Under the pieces are notes generated by a model. The model made no database searches, was not told the DNA's origin, and was given only the letters and a program-made list of their open reading frames with translations. A program made the translations under genes and the position numbers. Positions 35,335 to 45,292 of a stretch of DNA of 64,000 nucleotides are shown piece after piece. The stretch lies in assembly GCA_048267165.1 (NCBI GenBank), contig JBLWYD010000003.1:62001-126000 (forward strand), in the 5' to 3' direction. The DNA comes from PGYR01 sp048267165. GTDB taxonomy: Bacteria > Bacteroidota > Ignavibacteria > Kapaibacteriales > UBA2268. Within the stretch, counting starts at the first letter, position 1; the number at the start of each line of letters is the position of its first letter.

Positions 35335-36789
35335 TCATTCTCGTTTACGTCTTTTGTACGGATTTTTTCTTTTCATTGACTTTGGTGGCTCGGTATCAGT
35401 TAACTCTATAAGATAGATTGATTTTCTAAGTTCTTTAACTTTCGAGACTAATGGCAATTCACTTAGTTTATCCTCTGCTTCAGTTTCAAAATTAATATTT
35501 TGATCCTTTAAGAAGCCCTCAATATATTTAGTTTTTAGTGTATAGCCAACATTGTTTGCTAATACAATCCCTGAATTTACTATTCCAATAAAGTTGCCAT
35601 TATTATCAAAACAAGGGGAACCACTATTACCCGGTTGGATTGGTGCTGAAATTTGATATTCCTTCAGATTACCCCCAATTCCAGAAGTAGAACTTATTAA
35701 ACCATCTGTTAGTTTTATATCATCGCCCATCATTGTTGACATTGGGTATCCCAATACGAAGACTTTTTCGGAAATTGATTTTTCCCCTTCTGCTTTTGCA
35801 AAAGCAACATTTCTTAATTTGATAGTAGAGTCAACCAAACGCAGCACCGCCAGATCAAGTTGTTTATCCGTGTACACAACATAAGCTTCGTACTTATTAT
35901 TAAAATCCCCATTTATACCTTTTATGAAAATTACTAACTCATCATCTGTGATTCCATGGTTACAAGTCAAAATATTCTTATCATCCAAAGCAAAGCCCGT
36001 TAATGAATTAACTGGCACTTCATAATTCCCAGAATCAGGATATACACTTATATATGTAGTTAATTTATCATTTGAATAAACTCTTAAGTTTTTGTTATCA
36101 ATCTTTGCTGTTCCATTTAGGTTTAAACATTTGTTTATATCAAACTTTTGAATTTCGTATAGATTTTCTTTTTCGGTAGTTTTCAAATAGCCATAAATAT
36201 CGCCACTTTCCCAAGTACGGTGCGGCTCTGTTAAGCCTATTAGATAACGTACATCCTCAAAACCGGATAAGTAAATCATCTTATATTCCGATTCACTTAC
36301 ATTAATAACACCAAATTTAAGTGTAACCAATTCTTTAGTATAGGGGTTTAGAAATTCATGTAAGTAAATGCCTTCTAACGGTTTTAGTTCCCTGCTTTCT
36401 AATTCTTTTTCAAGAGTTATCTCGTTGAATTCAGTTTTTTCGAAATCAGGCACAAGATAGAGTTTCCCCTTAAAAATATCCGAATGTAAAGAATTCCCAA
36501 CTTCATCAATCATAACAAAATTCCCACCATATTCTTTGATGTCATTTTCGAGAACAGAAAGCATCTCTCTTTCGGTAGGCACTTGAACTCCAGTTAGTTT
36601 GAAATTAACTGAAAAATCTCCAATATACTTCGCACTATCAGGAAGTTCACAATGATTTTTAAAAAATACATAAATTGGTTTGTCGTTTTTTATGGGGGGC
36701 ATGTAATTTTTACCCACAATACGGGTAGAAAAGTTACTGCAAGAAGTTAGAATGACGGCACTAAGTATTAATATTAAGACTGATCTCAT
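35335..36789 (-). CDS. lipoprotein with trypsin-like serine protease domain
   Basis: About 484 residues from the chosen start MRSVLILIL; an upstream ATG at 36804 adds five. Lipobox LTSC. Residues 30-240 are an unknown N-terminal region. The chymotrypsin-fold domain lies at about 255-425 with His278 (TCNHGITDDE), Asp312 (LDLAVLRL) and Ser389 (QPGNSGSPCFD), the expected triad, and no PDZ domain. A proline/Lys/Arg-rich tail follows (KSMKRKNPYKRRKR). It is probably an envelope protease; target unknown. No operon partner. Confidence 0.78.
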   Translation of the reverse strand: MRSVLILILSAVILTSCSNFSTRIVGKNYMPPIKNDKPIYVFFKNHCELPDSAKYIGDFSVNFKLTGVQVPTEREMLSVLENDIKEYGGNFVMIDEVGNSLHSDIFKGKLYLVPDFEKTEFNEITLEKELESRELKPLEGIYLHEFLNPYTKELVTLKFGVINVSESEYKMIYLSGFEDVRYLIGLTEPHRTWESGDIYGYLKTTEKENLYEIQKFDINKCLNLNGTAKIDNKNLRVYSNDKLTTYISVYPDSGNYEVPVNSLTGFALDDKNILTCNHGITDDELVIFIKGINGDFNNKYEAYVVYTDKQLDLAVLRLVDSTIKLRNVAFAKAEGEKSISEKVFVLGYPMSTMMGDDIKLTDGLISSTSGIGGNLKEYQISAPIQPGNSGSPCFDNNGNFIGIVNSGIVLANNVGYTLKTKYIEGFLKDQNINFETEAEDKLSELPLVSKVKELRKSIYLIELTDTEPPKSMKRKNPYKRRKRE

Positions 36790-36961
36790 TTCTTTAAATT
36801 CCATTTATAAAAACAAAAAGAAAGAATATTATTCTATTATTATGCTTTGAAATTAAAAGCTTTTTTAATTCATAATTCTCTCTACTTTGAATATAATGAA
36901 ATTAAACTTCATTACAACTAATAAAGGCAGCTCACTTATACATAATTCTAAATATTTTAAA

Positions 36962-38233
36962 TTACCTAACTACCACAAAAGTTTCTTCCTCAATTATCTC
37001 TCCGTTATTTTCCAATACTAGATTGTACTTGCCACTAGATAAATCTGATATATTTAAGACATGGGAAAACTCTGATTCTTTTACCAAATTACCTTGCAGG
37101 TCATAGATTTTGATAGCATCGAAAGCAGCAATTGTGTTTAGTACAATCTGGTCGCTTGCTGGGTTTGGTGATATTAGTGGTATTTCAGGTTTGTAGTCTA
37201 TATCAGTGGTTACGAATAATGCTGAAATCTTCTCCCAGAGCTTAGTGTCATACGATGAAAGAGCAAAATTGCTATCACCAGCGTCGTCACCTACTCTAAC
37301 TACTACCATATTCATAGATGGGATTATGTAAATCTTCTGATCATTTTTTCCTAGAGCTGCATACATATCCATAGGAGCAGTCGGAGTTAATGGACCATCG
37401 AGCACTACGTCGAAACCCGGTAACTTGTATTTGTCCTTACCGTTAAGCCACCATAAGTAGCCATATGACTGGTTCATTTCTTGCGAAGTATTTATCATGT
37501 CATTATAGTATTTGGGGTCTAGCTGGAAGTCATCGCCCCACTTACCACCTGCCGCTATAAATGAGCCAAACCGAGCCAAATCTCTCGTCTTGCCCCATCG
37601 TACATAGTCTATCCATATACCACCCATTCCTATTTTATTACCAATAAGCTGGTTTGTGACATGATTAATCCTTTTGTCATAAACTGAATCTAGTACATCG
37701 AGCAATAAGCGATATGGTGCGTTGTGGTAATACCAGTGAGTTCCCGCTTCATTTAAAAAAGTAAGGCATTCGGGTGTCATACAATCAGAATCTACTCCCT
37801 TATAGTTTAGACCCGTTGACATAGAGAGGTTATGTTGAATCTTTATATTTCGCTCTTTTTCTTGCTCCATACTCGTCCAGCCATTACCGAGGTAATCAGA
37901 AGTCGGATCGTTTATATCGAGCATTCCTTCTTGCTGAGCTATACCTATCATAGCACTAGTTAACGTCTTACCTGCTGATGCCCAATACCAGAATTTATCC
38001 TTATCGTGATCACCGAAGTACTCCTCTATCACCATCTTACCATCGACTAGTATAATGAAGCCCTTACTATTAGTGGTGTCGAGGAAATTTATCAGTTCAT
38101 TGACTTTTGGTGGGCTCCATCCCATTTCAGAAATAGGAGTTGCTACCCAATCATCAGAATCGATAGGTGGAAAATAATAATCGCCTGCCGAAGCAGTAGT
38201 TAATGCTAGTAAAAATAGTATAAGTGTTTTCAT
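36962..38233 (-). CDS. secreted serine hydrolase (beta-lactamase/PBP fold) with T9SS sorting domain
   Basis: A 423-residue exported protein. Signal peptide to about 16. The serine hydrolase domain (about 45-345) has the nucleophile motif SAGK (Ser86-Lys89) and Tyr-x-Asn as YHN at 169-171, typical of class C/EstB-like hydrolases; Gly/Trp-rich YGYLWWLNG lies near 246-254. Residues about 355-423 are a T9SS type-A domain (ISPNPASDQIVLNTI, IKIYDLQGNLVKES, SSGKYNLVLENNG). Substrate could be an ester, peptide or D-amino-acid peptide. Free-standing gene. Confidence 0.85.
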   Translation of the reverse strand: MKTLILFLLALTTASAGDYYFPPIDSDDWVATPISEMGWSPPKVNELINFLDTTNSKGFIILVDGKMVIEEYFGDHDKDKFWYWASAGKTLTSAMIGIAQQEGMLDINDPTSDYLGNGWTSMEQEKERNIKIQHNLSMSTGLNYKGVDSDCMTPECLTFLNEAGTHWYYHNAPYRLLLDVLDSVYDKRINHVTNQLIGNKIGMGGIWIDYVRWGKTRDLARFGSFIAAGGKWGDDFQLDPKYYNDMINTSQEMNQSYGYLWWLNGKDKYKLPGFDVVLDGPLTPTAPMDMYAALGKNDQKIYIIPSMNMVVVRVGDDAGDSNFALSSYDTKLWEKISALFVTTDIDYKPEIPLISPNPASDQIVLNTIAAFDAIKIYDLQGNLVKESEFSHVLNISDLSSGKYNLVLENNGEIIEEETFVVVR

Positions 38234-38343
38234 AATTGTATGACATTTAATTTGTTCAATGGTTTAATATAGGGAGAAAAAGGTTAAACATAAAATATAA
38301 AAGTTCGTATATTGGGGAACTGAACACTTAAATATACAATCCA

Positions 38344-39798
38344 TTGCAAAAGCTATATATAATTATTGCGATTATCCTGATGAGCTTGCTTCTCCAAGCT
38401 TGCCCATCATCAATAGTGAAAAACTTGGAAAGGCGTGATGCACTAATAGATAGCTTACGTAAGAATCAAAGCACTAATTATCTAAGTAAGTCTGTTAGTT
38501 ACGAAGGTATTGCTACTTCTGACTCGGCAAAGAGTTCCCGATCGGAAAACCAAGAAACTATTAATTACAATGTAAATGTCATTAGTACTAACTCTTCGGA
38601 ATATCCCCAAAAGGTATCAATAGACTTAGTAATATCGGATACAAATGGTCGATATCTGACTAATCTTGCACCTCCGTACAATCTTGATTATAAGGGAATA
38701 TGGGAAGGGCTAACTGACTCTTGTGGATTAGAAGAATGCTCAATTAAAAACCTAGAGATTGAAGAAATACAGATGGACAATAGCCCCAAATACGCTATTG
38801 CCTTCCTGCTAGACCACTCACCATCTATGGGTTTAGACAAAATAAAAAAACTGCAACAAGGGGTAATAGAACTAGTGCAGTATCTCAAAGAACCGGACAT
38901 GGTTTCGATTACCAAATTCACTAGTGAGATGTATAGTCCCATAAACCTGACTCGTGATAAATTCAATGTTTTAGATTCCTTCAAAGTAGATGGTATGAAG
39001 GGGATATCAAGTTTTGGTACATTCTACTTTGATGCTATAAATACCGGAATAGAGCAGCTGAAAAATGCACCAGAGGACTACGAGAAAATAATAATAGCAT
39101 TCACAGACGGTGGCGATACTGGGTCAGAAAATAACAAAGATGGAATAAGTAATCTATTAGCACAAAGTGATGTAAAGCTGTTTAATGTTGGCTATGGACT
39201 TGCTGATACTGAAATACTACGAGGTCTTTCTGAAGCATCTAATGGGAAGTTCTATATGACTGTTTCTAGTAAAGAATTCCCTTATGTATTGAGAGATATT
39301 TACTTGAAGCTATCAAATTATTATCGTATTACTTATGAGGTAGAGGACTGCCCGAATCTACATAATGTAACTATACCGATTAATCTGGCTGGTAATATAG
39401 CAAGTATTGAGGGTAGAACTTCCTATTTTATAACTGACAATAAAGAAAGAAAAGTAGGCGATATTGTATTTCTTAATATAGAATTTGACGTACGCGAGAG
39501 CACTATAACTGATAAGAAATCACTATCCGAAATCCGTAATATAGCAAATTGGATGGCTGCAAATAACAGCCGTAAGATACTGATAAAAGGACATACAGAT
39601 GACACTGGCGATAAAGAGTACAACCAAGAACTTTCTACCAAAAGAGCTAATGCTGTAAAAAATGAGTTAGTCCGCTTAGGTATAGATGACAACAGAATAA
39701 CCGTAAAAGGGTTCGGGTCATCCAAACCACTAGCCCCGAATGATAGCGAAGAGAATAAACAAAAAAATAGACGAACTGAAATAGAGGTAGTAGAATGA
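38344..39798 (+). CDS. lipoprotein with VWA and OmpA-like domains
   Basis: A 484-residue lipoprotein (lipobox LLQAC, Cys at about 20) with a TTG start; no ATG gives a full signal. A VWA domain lies at about 150-340 with the metal site DHSPSMG. The C-terminal OmpA-like domain (about 370-484) has GHTDDTGDKEYNQELSTKRANAV and RRTEIEV, the peptidoglycan-binding pattern. It would fix a VWA module between outer membrane and cell wall. Its stop overlaps the start of the next gene by four bases, and that gene overlaps the third likewise, making a coupled three-gene unit. Confidence 0.82.
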   Translation: MQKLYIIIAIILMSLLLQACPSSIVKNLERRDALIDSLRKNQSTNYLSKSVSYEGIATSDSAKSSRSENQETINYNVNVISTNSSEYPQKVSIDLVISDTNGRYLTNLAPPYNLDYKGIWEGLTDSCGLEECSIKNLEIEEIQMDNSPKYAIAFLLDHSPSMGLDKIKKLQQGVIELVQYLKEPDMVSITKFTSEMYSPINLTRDKFNVLDSFKVDGMKGISSFGTFYFDAINTGIEQLKNAPEDYEKIIIAFTDGGDTGSENNKDGISNLLAQSDVKLFNVGYGLADTEILRGLSEASNGKFYMTVSSKEFPYVLRDIYLKLSNYYRITYEVEDCPNLHNVTIPINLAGNIASIEGRTSYFITDNKERKVGDIVFLNIEFDVRESTITDKKSLSEIRNIANWMAANNSRKILIKGHTDDTGDKEYNQELSTKRANAVKNELVRLGIDDNRITVKGFGSSKPLAPNDSEENKQKNRRTEIEVVE

Positions 39799-40505
39799 GG
39801 CATCTAGCTATTATTATTGCGATCCTTTTTTCATTGCCTAATTTACTCATCTCAGGAGTTACGTTTGAGAGTGACACTATCAAAGGCGGAAATAATAACG
39901 CACTAGAGCTAAAGCTGAATATTGATGAATTGGATAGTGAATCTGAACTCGAATTTGATTTGATAGTTTCTAATCCAAGCGTTTGTACTATCACTAGTAT
40001 TAGTGCCAATGAACATATTCTTACTAGTAGTATAACGAATAATATACGTGGTTACTTTTCCTTTAGAATGACAGTCGATAGTGAGGTCAAAGAAATTATC
40101 TTACTTGGCAAATTACTATCTGGGAATGACAGCACTTGCACAATCTCACTTGAGAATGTAGTGATTAACGGCAATCCATCATCATCAGATACTTTGGTTC
40201 TCCAAAATACATTAGCTTATAGTGTTGGTCCATATTTGCGTTTCCTCTATAATTCAGCCCCTTTCCCAAACCCGCTGAAATCAGGTGAAATATCAACCAT
40301 TACTATATTCAATGATAAAGATATCAGCATAGATGTATATATTCACGACATCAAAGGGCAGCCATACGATTACAAGAAAATAGATTATAAAAAAGGTGAG
40401 AATAATATAGAGTTTAGTACAGATGGCTACGCAGCTGGCACTTACTACATTTCTGGCTTTTCTGAGTTAGGGAACTTCTTCGAAAAAATAGTGGTTTACA
40501 AATGA
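39795..40505 (+). CDS. exported protein with T9SS-like C-terminal domain, VWA-OmpA operon
   Basis: A 236-residue protein with signal peptide (to about 20). Residues 20-150 look like a cohesin/Ig-type beta domain; residues about 160-236 resemble a T9SS sorting domain (APFPNPLKSGEISTITIFND, VYIHDIKGQPYD, AAGTYYISGFSELG). Family not recognised. Start and stop each share four bases with the neighbouring genes, so all three are translated together. It may be the secreted partner of the VWA-OmpA lipoprotein. Confidence 0.65.
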   Translation: MRHLAIIIAILFSLPNLLISGVTFESDTIKGGNNNALELKLNIDELDSESELEFDLIVSNPSVCTITSISANEHILTSSITNNIRGYFSFRMTVDSEVKEIILLGKLLSGNDSTCTISLENVVINGNPSSSDTLVLQNTLAYSVGPYLRFLYNSAPFPNPLKSGEISTITIFNDKDISIDVYIHDIKGQPYDYKKIDYKKGENNIEFSTDGYAAGTYYISGFSELGNFFEKIVVYK

Positions 40506-41461
40506 AGTTATTTGTAGCCATATTCTTGCTAACTAGCACTATACTACTATCACAAGGAAGAGTATGGCAGCCGAAGAGTTTTGATTCATTAGAAGTTAGC
40601 CCTAATATCGACTTTAGTGAAGATGAAGAAATAACAGAATACACGAAAGGATATTTCCCTTACCCAATTACTACCACATTTACAGTAGGAATTCTTAATG
40701 AGAATACTGTTTTTTTTAGTGAGGCGAACGGGATTAACCCCAAAGGATTAAAAAGTATAAATGGCGGTTATTCTATTTATTACAAAGAAGATTTATCGGA
40801 TAGAGAATTCAAAAAGAAATTCAGCGATGAAGAAGAGGATACTGAGATAGAAACGGAAAGTTACAGTTGGGGTCTGGACTTCCGACTTACACCAAATATT
40901 GGTTTTCCAGTTATATTCAGAGCAGCCGCAATGTTTACTTGGAGTACCGATGTACTTTTTTCGACGGATTATTCGAAATCATACCTCGATTTTGACAACA
41001 CACTTCACAACTATTTCGAGATAAATAACCTATTACTAGAAGAAACATTATTGGAAACTAAGCTAGGAGTAAGCATTCCGATTTATGGAGCGTTCTCTGG
41101 TAATCCTTTACCTTTTTCTAGTATATTTTCTCTTTATCTAGGAGTAAATAACGGACAAGTCCTCTCTTCTAAAGCTTCACAGTTCGTACAAATTGGCAAT
41201 GCAAAAGATAAAATCCGCTTTGAAAATGGACTCGACACTTTAGTACAAACTTCTAATGTTGAATTATCATCATTAGTCAAGAACAGATTCGGAATGGAAA
41301 TAGGTATTGAACACGGAGCAGAAATAGGTGGAGTAGGGTATAACTTCTGGATAAACGCCCTAATACCAACGGAGTCTATATTGAGTGATGAACTATGGAA
41401 GCAATATCAACTTCGATTCGGAACTGTAATCTATATTGGTGGCTTGTATAGGTTATTTTAG
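40502..41461 (+). CDS. hypothetical outer-membrane protein, VWA-OmpA operon
   Basis: A 319-residue protein with signal peptide (to about 18, ending LLSQ). The body alternates beta-strand-like segments with acidic loops (DEEEDTEIETES) and ends with GTVIYIGGLYRLF, whose terminal aromatic fits an outer-membrane barrel. No known family recognised. Third gene of the overlapping set 38344-41461. A role as an outer-membrane platform for the two upstream proteins is inferred from coupling only. Confidence 0.6.
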   Translation: MKLFVAIFLLTSTILLSQGRVWQPKSFDSLEVSPNIDFSEDEEITEYTKGYFPYPITTTFTVGILNENTVFFSEANGINPKGLKSINGGYSIYYKEDLSDREFKKKFSDEEEDTEIETESYSWGLDFRLTPNIGFPVIFRAAAMFTWSTDVLFSTDYSKSYLDFDNTLHNYFEINNLLLEETLLETKLGVSIPIYGAFSGNPLPFSSIFSLYLGVNNGQVLSSKASQFVQIGNAKDKIRFENGLDTLVQTSNVELSSLVKNRFGMEIGIEHGAEIGGVGYNFWINALIPTESILSDELWKQYQLRFGTVIYIGGLYRLF

Positions 41462-41462
41462 G

Positions 41463-41487
41463 TTGTAGATACGTATTGCATACGTCT
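41463..41487. repeat. dispersed palindromic repeat R3, copy
   Basis: TGTAGATACGTATTGCATACG then TCTC; near-palindromic and related to 14559-14584. Confidence 0.65.
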
Positions 41488-41652
41488 CTGAACTTCAGAA
41501 CATGATAGCAAGAGGATTAATATAATCAAGATAAAACACAGCCTGTAAATCCCGATTTTAACGGTTCATACATGTGCAGACATAAAACTTCCACAAATTT
41601 GTAACCAAACTTACACTTTTTGAGTCTATAGATAAAGCAACTTTATAACTAG

Positions 41653-44049
41653 GTGGACAAAGTGAAAAAGCAAATAATAATAATCGCAGTTCTGATACTA
41701 TCCTCATTGGGACTAACAGCTAAGAAAACAGTAGTAATAAACGAAGCGAACGGAAAACCACTAGTGGGGGTTATGGTATTCTCAGGTAAGGATACACTAA
41801 TCTCTGACAGAGCAGGTCAAATCACTAGTTCAAGCCTTACCTCAGCACCTATTGTTACTTACAATAACATATATATTAATAGTAATAGCCAACCCGATAC
41901 CCTTTATGTTGACTTCCCTTTTACACTTATAAAGCCGAAGAAATTAGCAAGAATAGAAGGTGTAGTAAAAGACACTTCGGGCAATAAAATATACCCTAAG
42001 AAGATGATTCTATCAAAGGATAGTTTTGAATATAAAACAGCTACTGGAAATAGTAATTATAGTTTTGATTATTTAGCTGAAGGTGATTGGACTATCGAAG
42101 TGGCTGGAGATAAATTTTACTTACCTTTTTCATCTTCGCTTACTGTTAACGGTGATAAAGAAGCATTAAAAAATTATGATATAGTTCTACAAAATGCACC
42201 TACTATTTACGGTACTTTTGAAGCAACAGTTACTTTTGAAAACGGAGAACCTGCTTATGGAGCATCTGTTTTTATTCTTGGCACTACAAAAGGAGGTATA
42301 GTAAAACAAGAAGGTAAAGCAACAGTTCCTAGACTTGAAGCGGGAATATATCAGATTAGAATAAGTATTCCAGAATATACTTCGATATTTGAAAGTATAA
42401 ATATTGTTGCAGGTGAGGTTCTCAAGATGAACTACCAATTTCTGGATAAAGACAAGATGAAATATGATACGGTAAGGGTAAAAGATAATTCAAATGTAGC
42501 AACAAATGAACAAGTATTAGTTGACGGATTAGACCCAGAAAGCCAATACATAGGTGGGTTTGCAAGTGGTACTGCTGGCGGAGATTTATCTGGGAATATG
42601 CCAGATCCACTAATAGCGGTTGCCTCATTAAAATCTAATTCATCAATGGATAACGCCTTTGCACCATCCCATTCCTCACCATCAACATCTAACATCCAAG
42701 CTGGTTCACTGACAGCAGGGGAAGTAAACGATTTCCGTAAGTGGGATATGTGGGCAGATATTGCCAAAGATGAGTTAAGCAAATACATTGGTGTTTGGGG
42801 GATAGAGCCAACTAAAAGATACACTGTTCAACTTACTTCGCTGGATAATAAGCCAGTGAGCGATGCCGTTATCAATCTTATCAGCCAAACTGGGCAGATA
42901 ATATGGTCAGCAAGAAGTGATAATACTGGCAAAGCGGAACTATGGGCTGATGCTTATAAAGCGAATAAAGATGATGTAAATGGATTGTCAGTTGAAGTTG
43001 TTTACAAAGGTAAACGACAAATCAAGAATAACATATCTGACTTCAAAAATGGCATTAATTTCATCAAAGTTAATGAGTATTGTTCCCATTCGCAGAACGT
43101 AGATATAGTCTTCGCTATGGATGCCACTGGCTCTATGGGTGATGAGATAGAATATCTGAAAACTGAATTATTGGACATTATAGAAAGATTACAAAAAGCA
43201 CAAGATGATAAGAATCTTCGAATCGGCTCTATTTTCTATCGTGATTTTGACTATCCTTTCAATGAGCTGATAGCTACTCACGATTTGACTAATGACTTTA
43301 CTTCATTGAATAAGTTTATAAACTCGCAAGAAGCAATAAGTGGCAATAGCACTGCTGAAGCAGTCGAGGTAGCACTTAGCTCTGCTGTCAATGAGTTCAC
43401 TTGGTCGGAAGATGCAGTTGCTCGTATTATGTTCCTTATACTAGATGCTCCCCCACACGAAGACCCTCAGACTCTAGCTCGATTCCGTGAGCTAACTGCT
43501 AGTGCATCGGCTATGGGTATTCGCATAATCCCACTAACAGCGAGTGGAATTGACAAATCGTCCGAATACCTTATGCGTTCGTTGGCTTTGCTGACTAACG
43601 GGACTTATCTATTTCTGACAGATGATAGTGGAATAGGTGGCAGCCACATAAAACCAACTACTGATAACTATGACGTAGAGATGATGAACGAGATGATAGT
43701 ACGTATTATCAATCAATTCATAGACACTCCGATTTGCGGCGAGAATGATGACCTATACGCCAAAGATATAGATGACAATATATACAATGATAAAGAGCTG
43801 AAAGACACAGATATATCTGACTATATTAAGATATTCCCTAATCCAACTGACGGGCCTCTGACACTAGAGTTAGAGGAAAAATTCGACCAGATATTTGTAG
43901 TAGATATGAATGGTAAAATACTATTCCAACTCGAACCGAATGGAACAAGATTGCAGATTAATATTGCAGAGTACCCAACTGGTGCTTACTTCCTTAAATA
44001 CAGCTATAAAGGAGCTTGGGGGAGCAGCCAGATAAGGTTAATGAGATAG
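41653..44049 (+). CDS. secreted VWA protein with carboxypeptidase-like repeats and T9SS sorting domain
   Basis: A 798-residue exported protein. A GTG at 41653 is listed; a second GTG at 41662 (MKKQIIIIAVLILSSLG) has AGG upstream and gives a cleaner signal peptide. Residues about 25-270 carry carboxypeptidase-regulatory/CnaB-like beta domains (EANGKPLVGVMVFSG, GEPAYGASVFILGTTKGG). The VWA domain is at about 475-690 with the site DATGSMGDE (about 484-492). The T9SS type-A domain is the last 75 residues (IFPNPTDGPLTLEL, FVVDMNGKILFQ, PTGAYFLKYSYKG). Probably displayed on the surface; function inferred. Confidence 0.82.
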   Translation: MDKVKKQIIIIAVLILSSLGLTAKKTVVINEANGKPLVGVMVFSGKDTLISDRAGQITSSSLTSAPIVTYNNIYINSNSQPDTLYVDFPFTLIKPKKLARIEGVVKDTSGNKIYPKKMILSKDSFEYKTATGNSNYSFDYLAEGDWTIEVAGDKFYLPFSSSLTVNGDKEALKNYDIVLQNAPTIYGTFEATVTFENGEPAYGASVFILGTTKGGIVKQEGKATVPRLEAGIYQIRISIPEYTSIFESINIVAGEVLKMNYQFLDKDKMKYDTVRVKDNSNVATNEQVLVDGLDPESQYIGGFASGTAGGDLSGNMPDPLIAVASLKSNSSMDNAFAPSHSSPSTSNIQAGSLTAGEVNDFRKWDMWADIAKDELSKYIGVWGIEPTKRYTVQLTSLDNKPVSDAVINLISQTGQIIWSARSDNTGKAELWADAYKANKDDVNGLSVEVVYKGKRQIKNNISDFKNGINFIKVNEYCSHSQNVDIVFAMDATGSMGDEIEYLKTELLDIIERLQKAQDDKNLRIGSIFYRDFDYPFNELIATHDLTNDFTSLNKFINSQEAISGNSTAEAVEVALSSAVNEFTWSEDAVARIMFLILDAPPHEDPQTLARFRELTASASAMGIRIIPLTASGIDKSSEYLMRSLALLTNGTYLFLTDDSGIGGSHIKPTTDNYDVEMMNEMIVRIINQFIDTPICGENDDLYAKDIDDNIYNDKELKDTDISDYIKIFPNPTDGPLTLELEEKFDQIFVVDMNGKILFQLEPNGTRLQINIAEYPTGAYFLKYSYKGAWGSSQIRLMR

Positions 44050-44170
44050 AAATTGAAAGTTGATAGATGAGTCCTTTTTTAAGAAGAACTTTTAAATAAA
44101 TCGTCCTACATGCTTACCTGTCAAGCCGTAGGTATGAGCAGTTTGAGTAACGGAATGGAATAGATAATAT

Positions 44171-45214
44171 CTATATATCGTTCTTGCGTTCTATACGCTT
44201 GTCTCTTTGTTGTTTGGCTAGGACACGTAGATCAGCTACTTTGTCGCCCTCATCAACTATCTCTACTCCGAGTATAGTCTCAAGTACGTCTTCCATAGTG
44301 ATTAGACCCTCTACACCGCCATATTCATCAACTACGACAAACATGTGCTTCTTACGGCGAAGAAACTCTTCTAGGGCTTTGTCTAGGCGTGTATTTTCAT
44401 TTATTAGGTTTAGCTCACGAGTGATAGAGCTAACTTTTTTATCTTTTTCACCTTTTAGAGCTGTAAGGAATACATCTTTGGATAATACGTATCCTATGAT
44501 TTCTTCTTCTTGGTGGTCATCGCTCCAAATTGGTATTCTAGAGTATTGGCTCAGCTCCGCTATGTCTTGCACTTCGCCAATTGTTTGGCTAGCACGCAGA
44601 GTTATCATTACAGTTCTAGGAGTCATAACGTCAGTTACTAGTACTTCACTGAAATTCATTATATTTTTCAGAATTCGGTATTCATCATCATCTAGCGATC
44701 CTTCATCTTTTGCAGATTCGAATAGAGCTGTTATTTCCTCACGACTGAACTCTTCGGCGTTCTTACCACTTACTTTATGTGACAATTTCTCGTTCAGTAA
44801 TTCAAGTGGTGAAAGTGCCGTATAGAATAACTCAAAGAAAGGCACAAACCTTGGTGCAGTTGTTTTGGAAAGCTTAATACCAGTGAAATAAGCAATAAAT
44901 TTGAGAAATAATGTGATGATTATTAGAATTACGAAGCTGCTAATTACTGTAAGCAGACTACTAGTATTAAAGTCAAATACTAGTCCGAAGGAGAATAAAG
45001 CAATAGCATAAAGTGCTGTTTCAATCACCATAAATGGATTGAAAGTATCGTCAAACTTAAGCCATACTTTTTGGAGTTTTCGTGCGTTAGGGGTTTCATT
45101 TTCTATAAACTCATCTATATCATCTTGGCTCAAAGCCGAGATCATATTAGATAGAAATGAAATAGAAGTAGCGATTAGTATAGATACAGCCGTTATAATC
45201 AGGGGTATGTCCAT
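44171..45214 (-). CDS. CNNM/CorC-like membrane protein (DUF21 plus CBS pair), truncated C-terminus
   Basis: A 347-residue membrane protein. The N-terminal DUF21/CNNM domain has about four hydrophobic segments (first at 3-25, then about 60-140). It is followed by two CBS motifs: VMTPRTVMITLRASQTIGE...YSRIPIWSDD and KKHMFVVVDEYGGVEGLITMEDVLE. Relatives are linked to magnesium or cobalt transport. Unlike most, it ends soon after the second CBS motif and lacks the C-terminal CorC/HlyC domain. A single gene on the minus strand. Confidence 0.85.
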   Translation of the reverse strand: MDIPLIITAVSILIATSISFLSNMISALSQDDIDEFIENETPNARKLQKVWLKFDDTFNPFMVIETALYAIALFSFGLVFDFNTSSLLTVISSFVILIIITLFLKFIAYFTGIKLSKTTAPRFVPFFELFYTALSPLELLNEKLSHKVSGKNAEEFSREEITALFESAKDEGSLDDDEYRILKNIMNFSEVLVTDVMTPRTVMITLRASQTIGEVQDIAELSQYSRIPIWSDDHQEEEIIGYVLSKDVFLTALKGEKDKKVSSITRELNLINENTRLDKALEEFLRRKKHMFVVVDEYGGVEGLITMEDVLETILGVEIVDEGDKVADLRVLAKQQRDKRIERKNDI

Positions 45215-45292
45215 AAAAAGCTACAAAGCTCCGTTATAATTTGAGATATTTATAATGACAATATATGAAATAATCGAATTAGATTCAAACAT

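Noticed and set aside
44184..44825. Long open frame on the plus strand (213 residues) within the CNNM/CBS gene
   Set aside because: It is antisense to a clearly homologous protein, has a Ser/Arg-rich translation typical of shadows, and no start signal.
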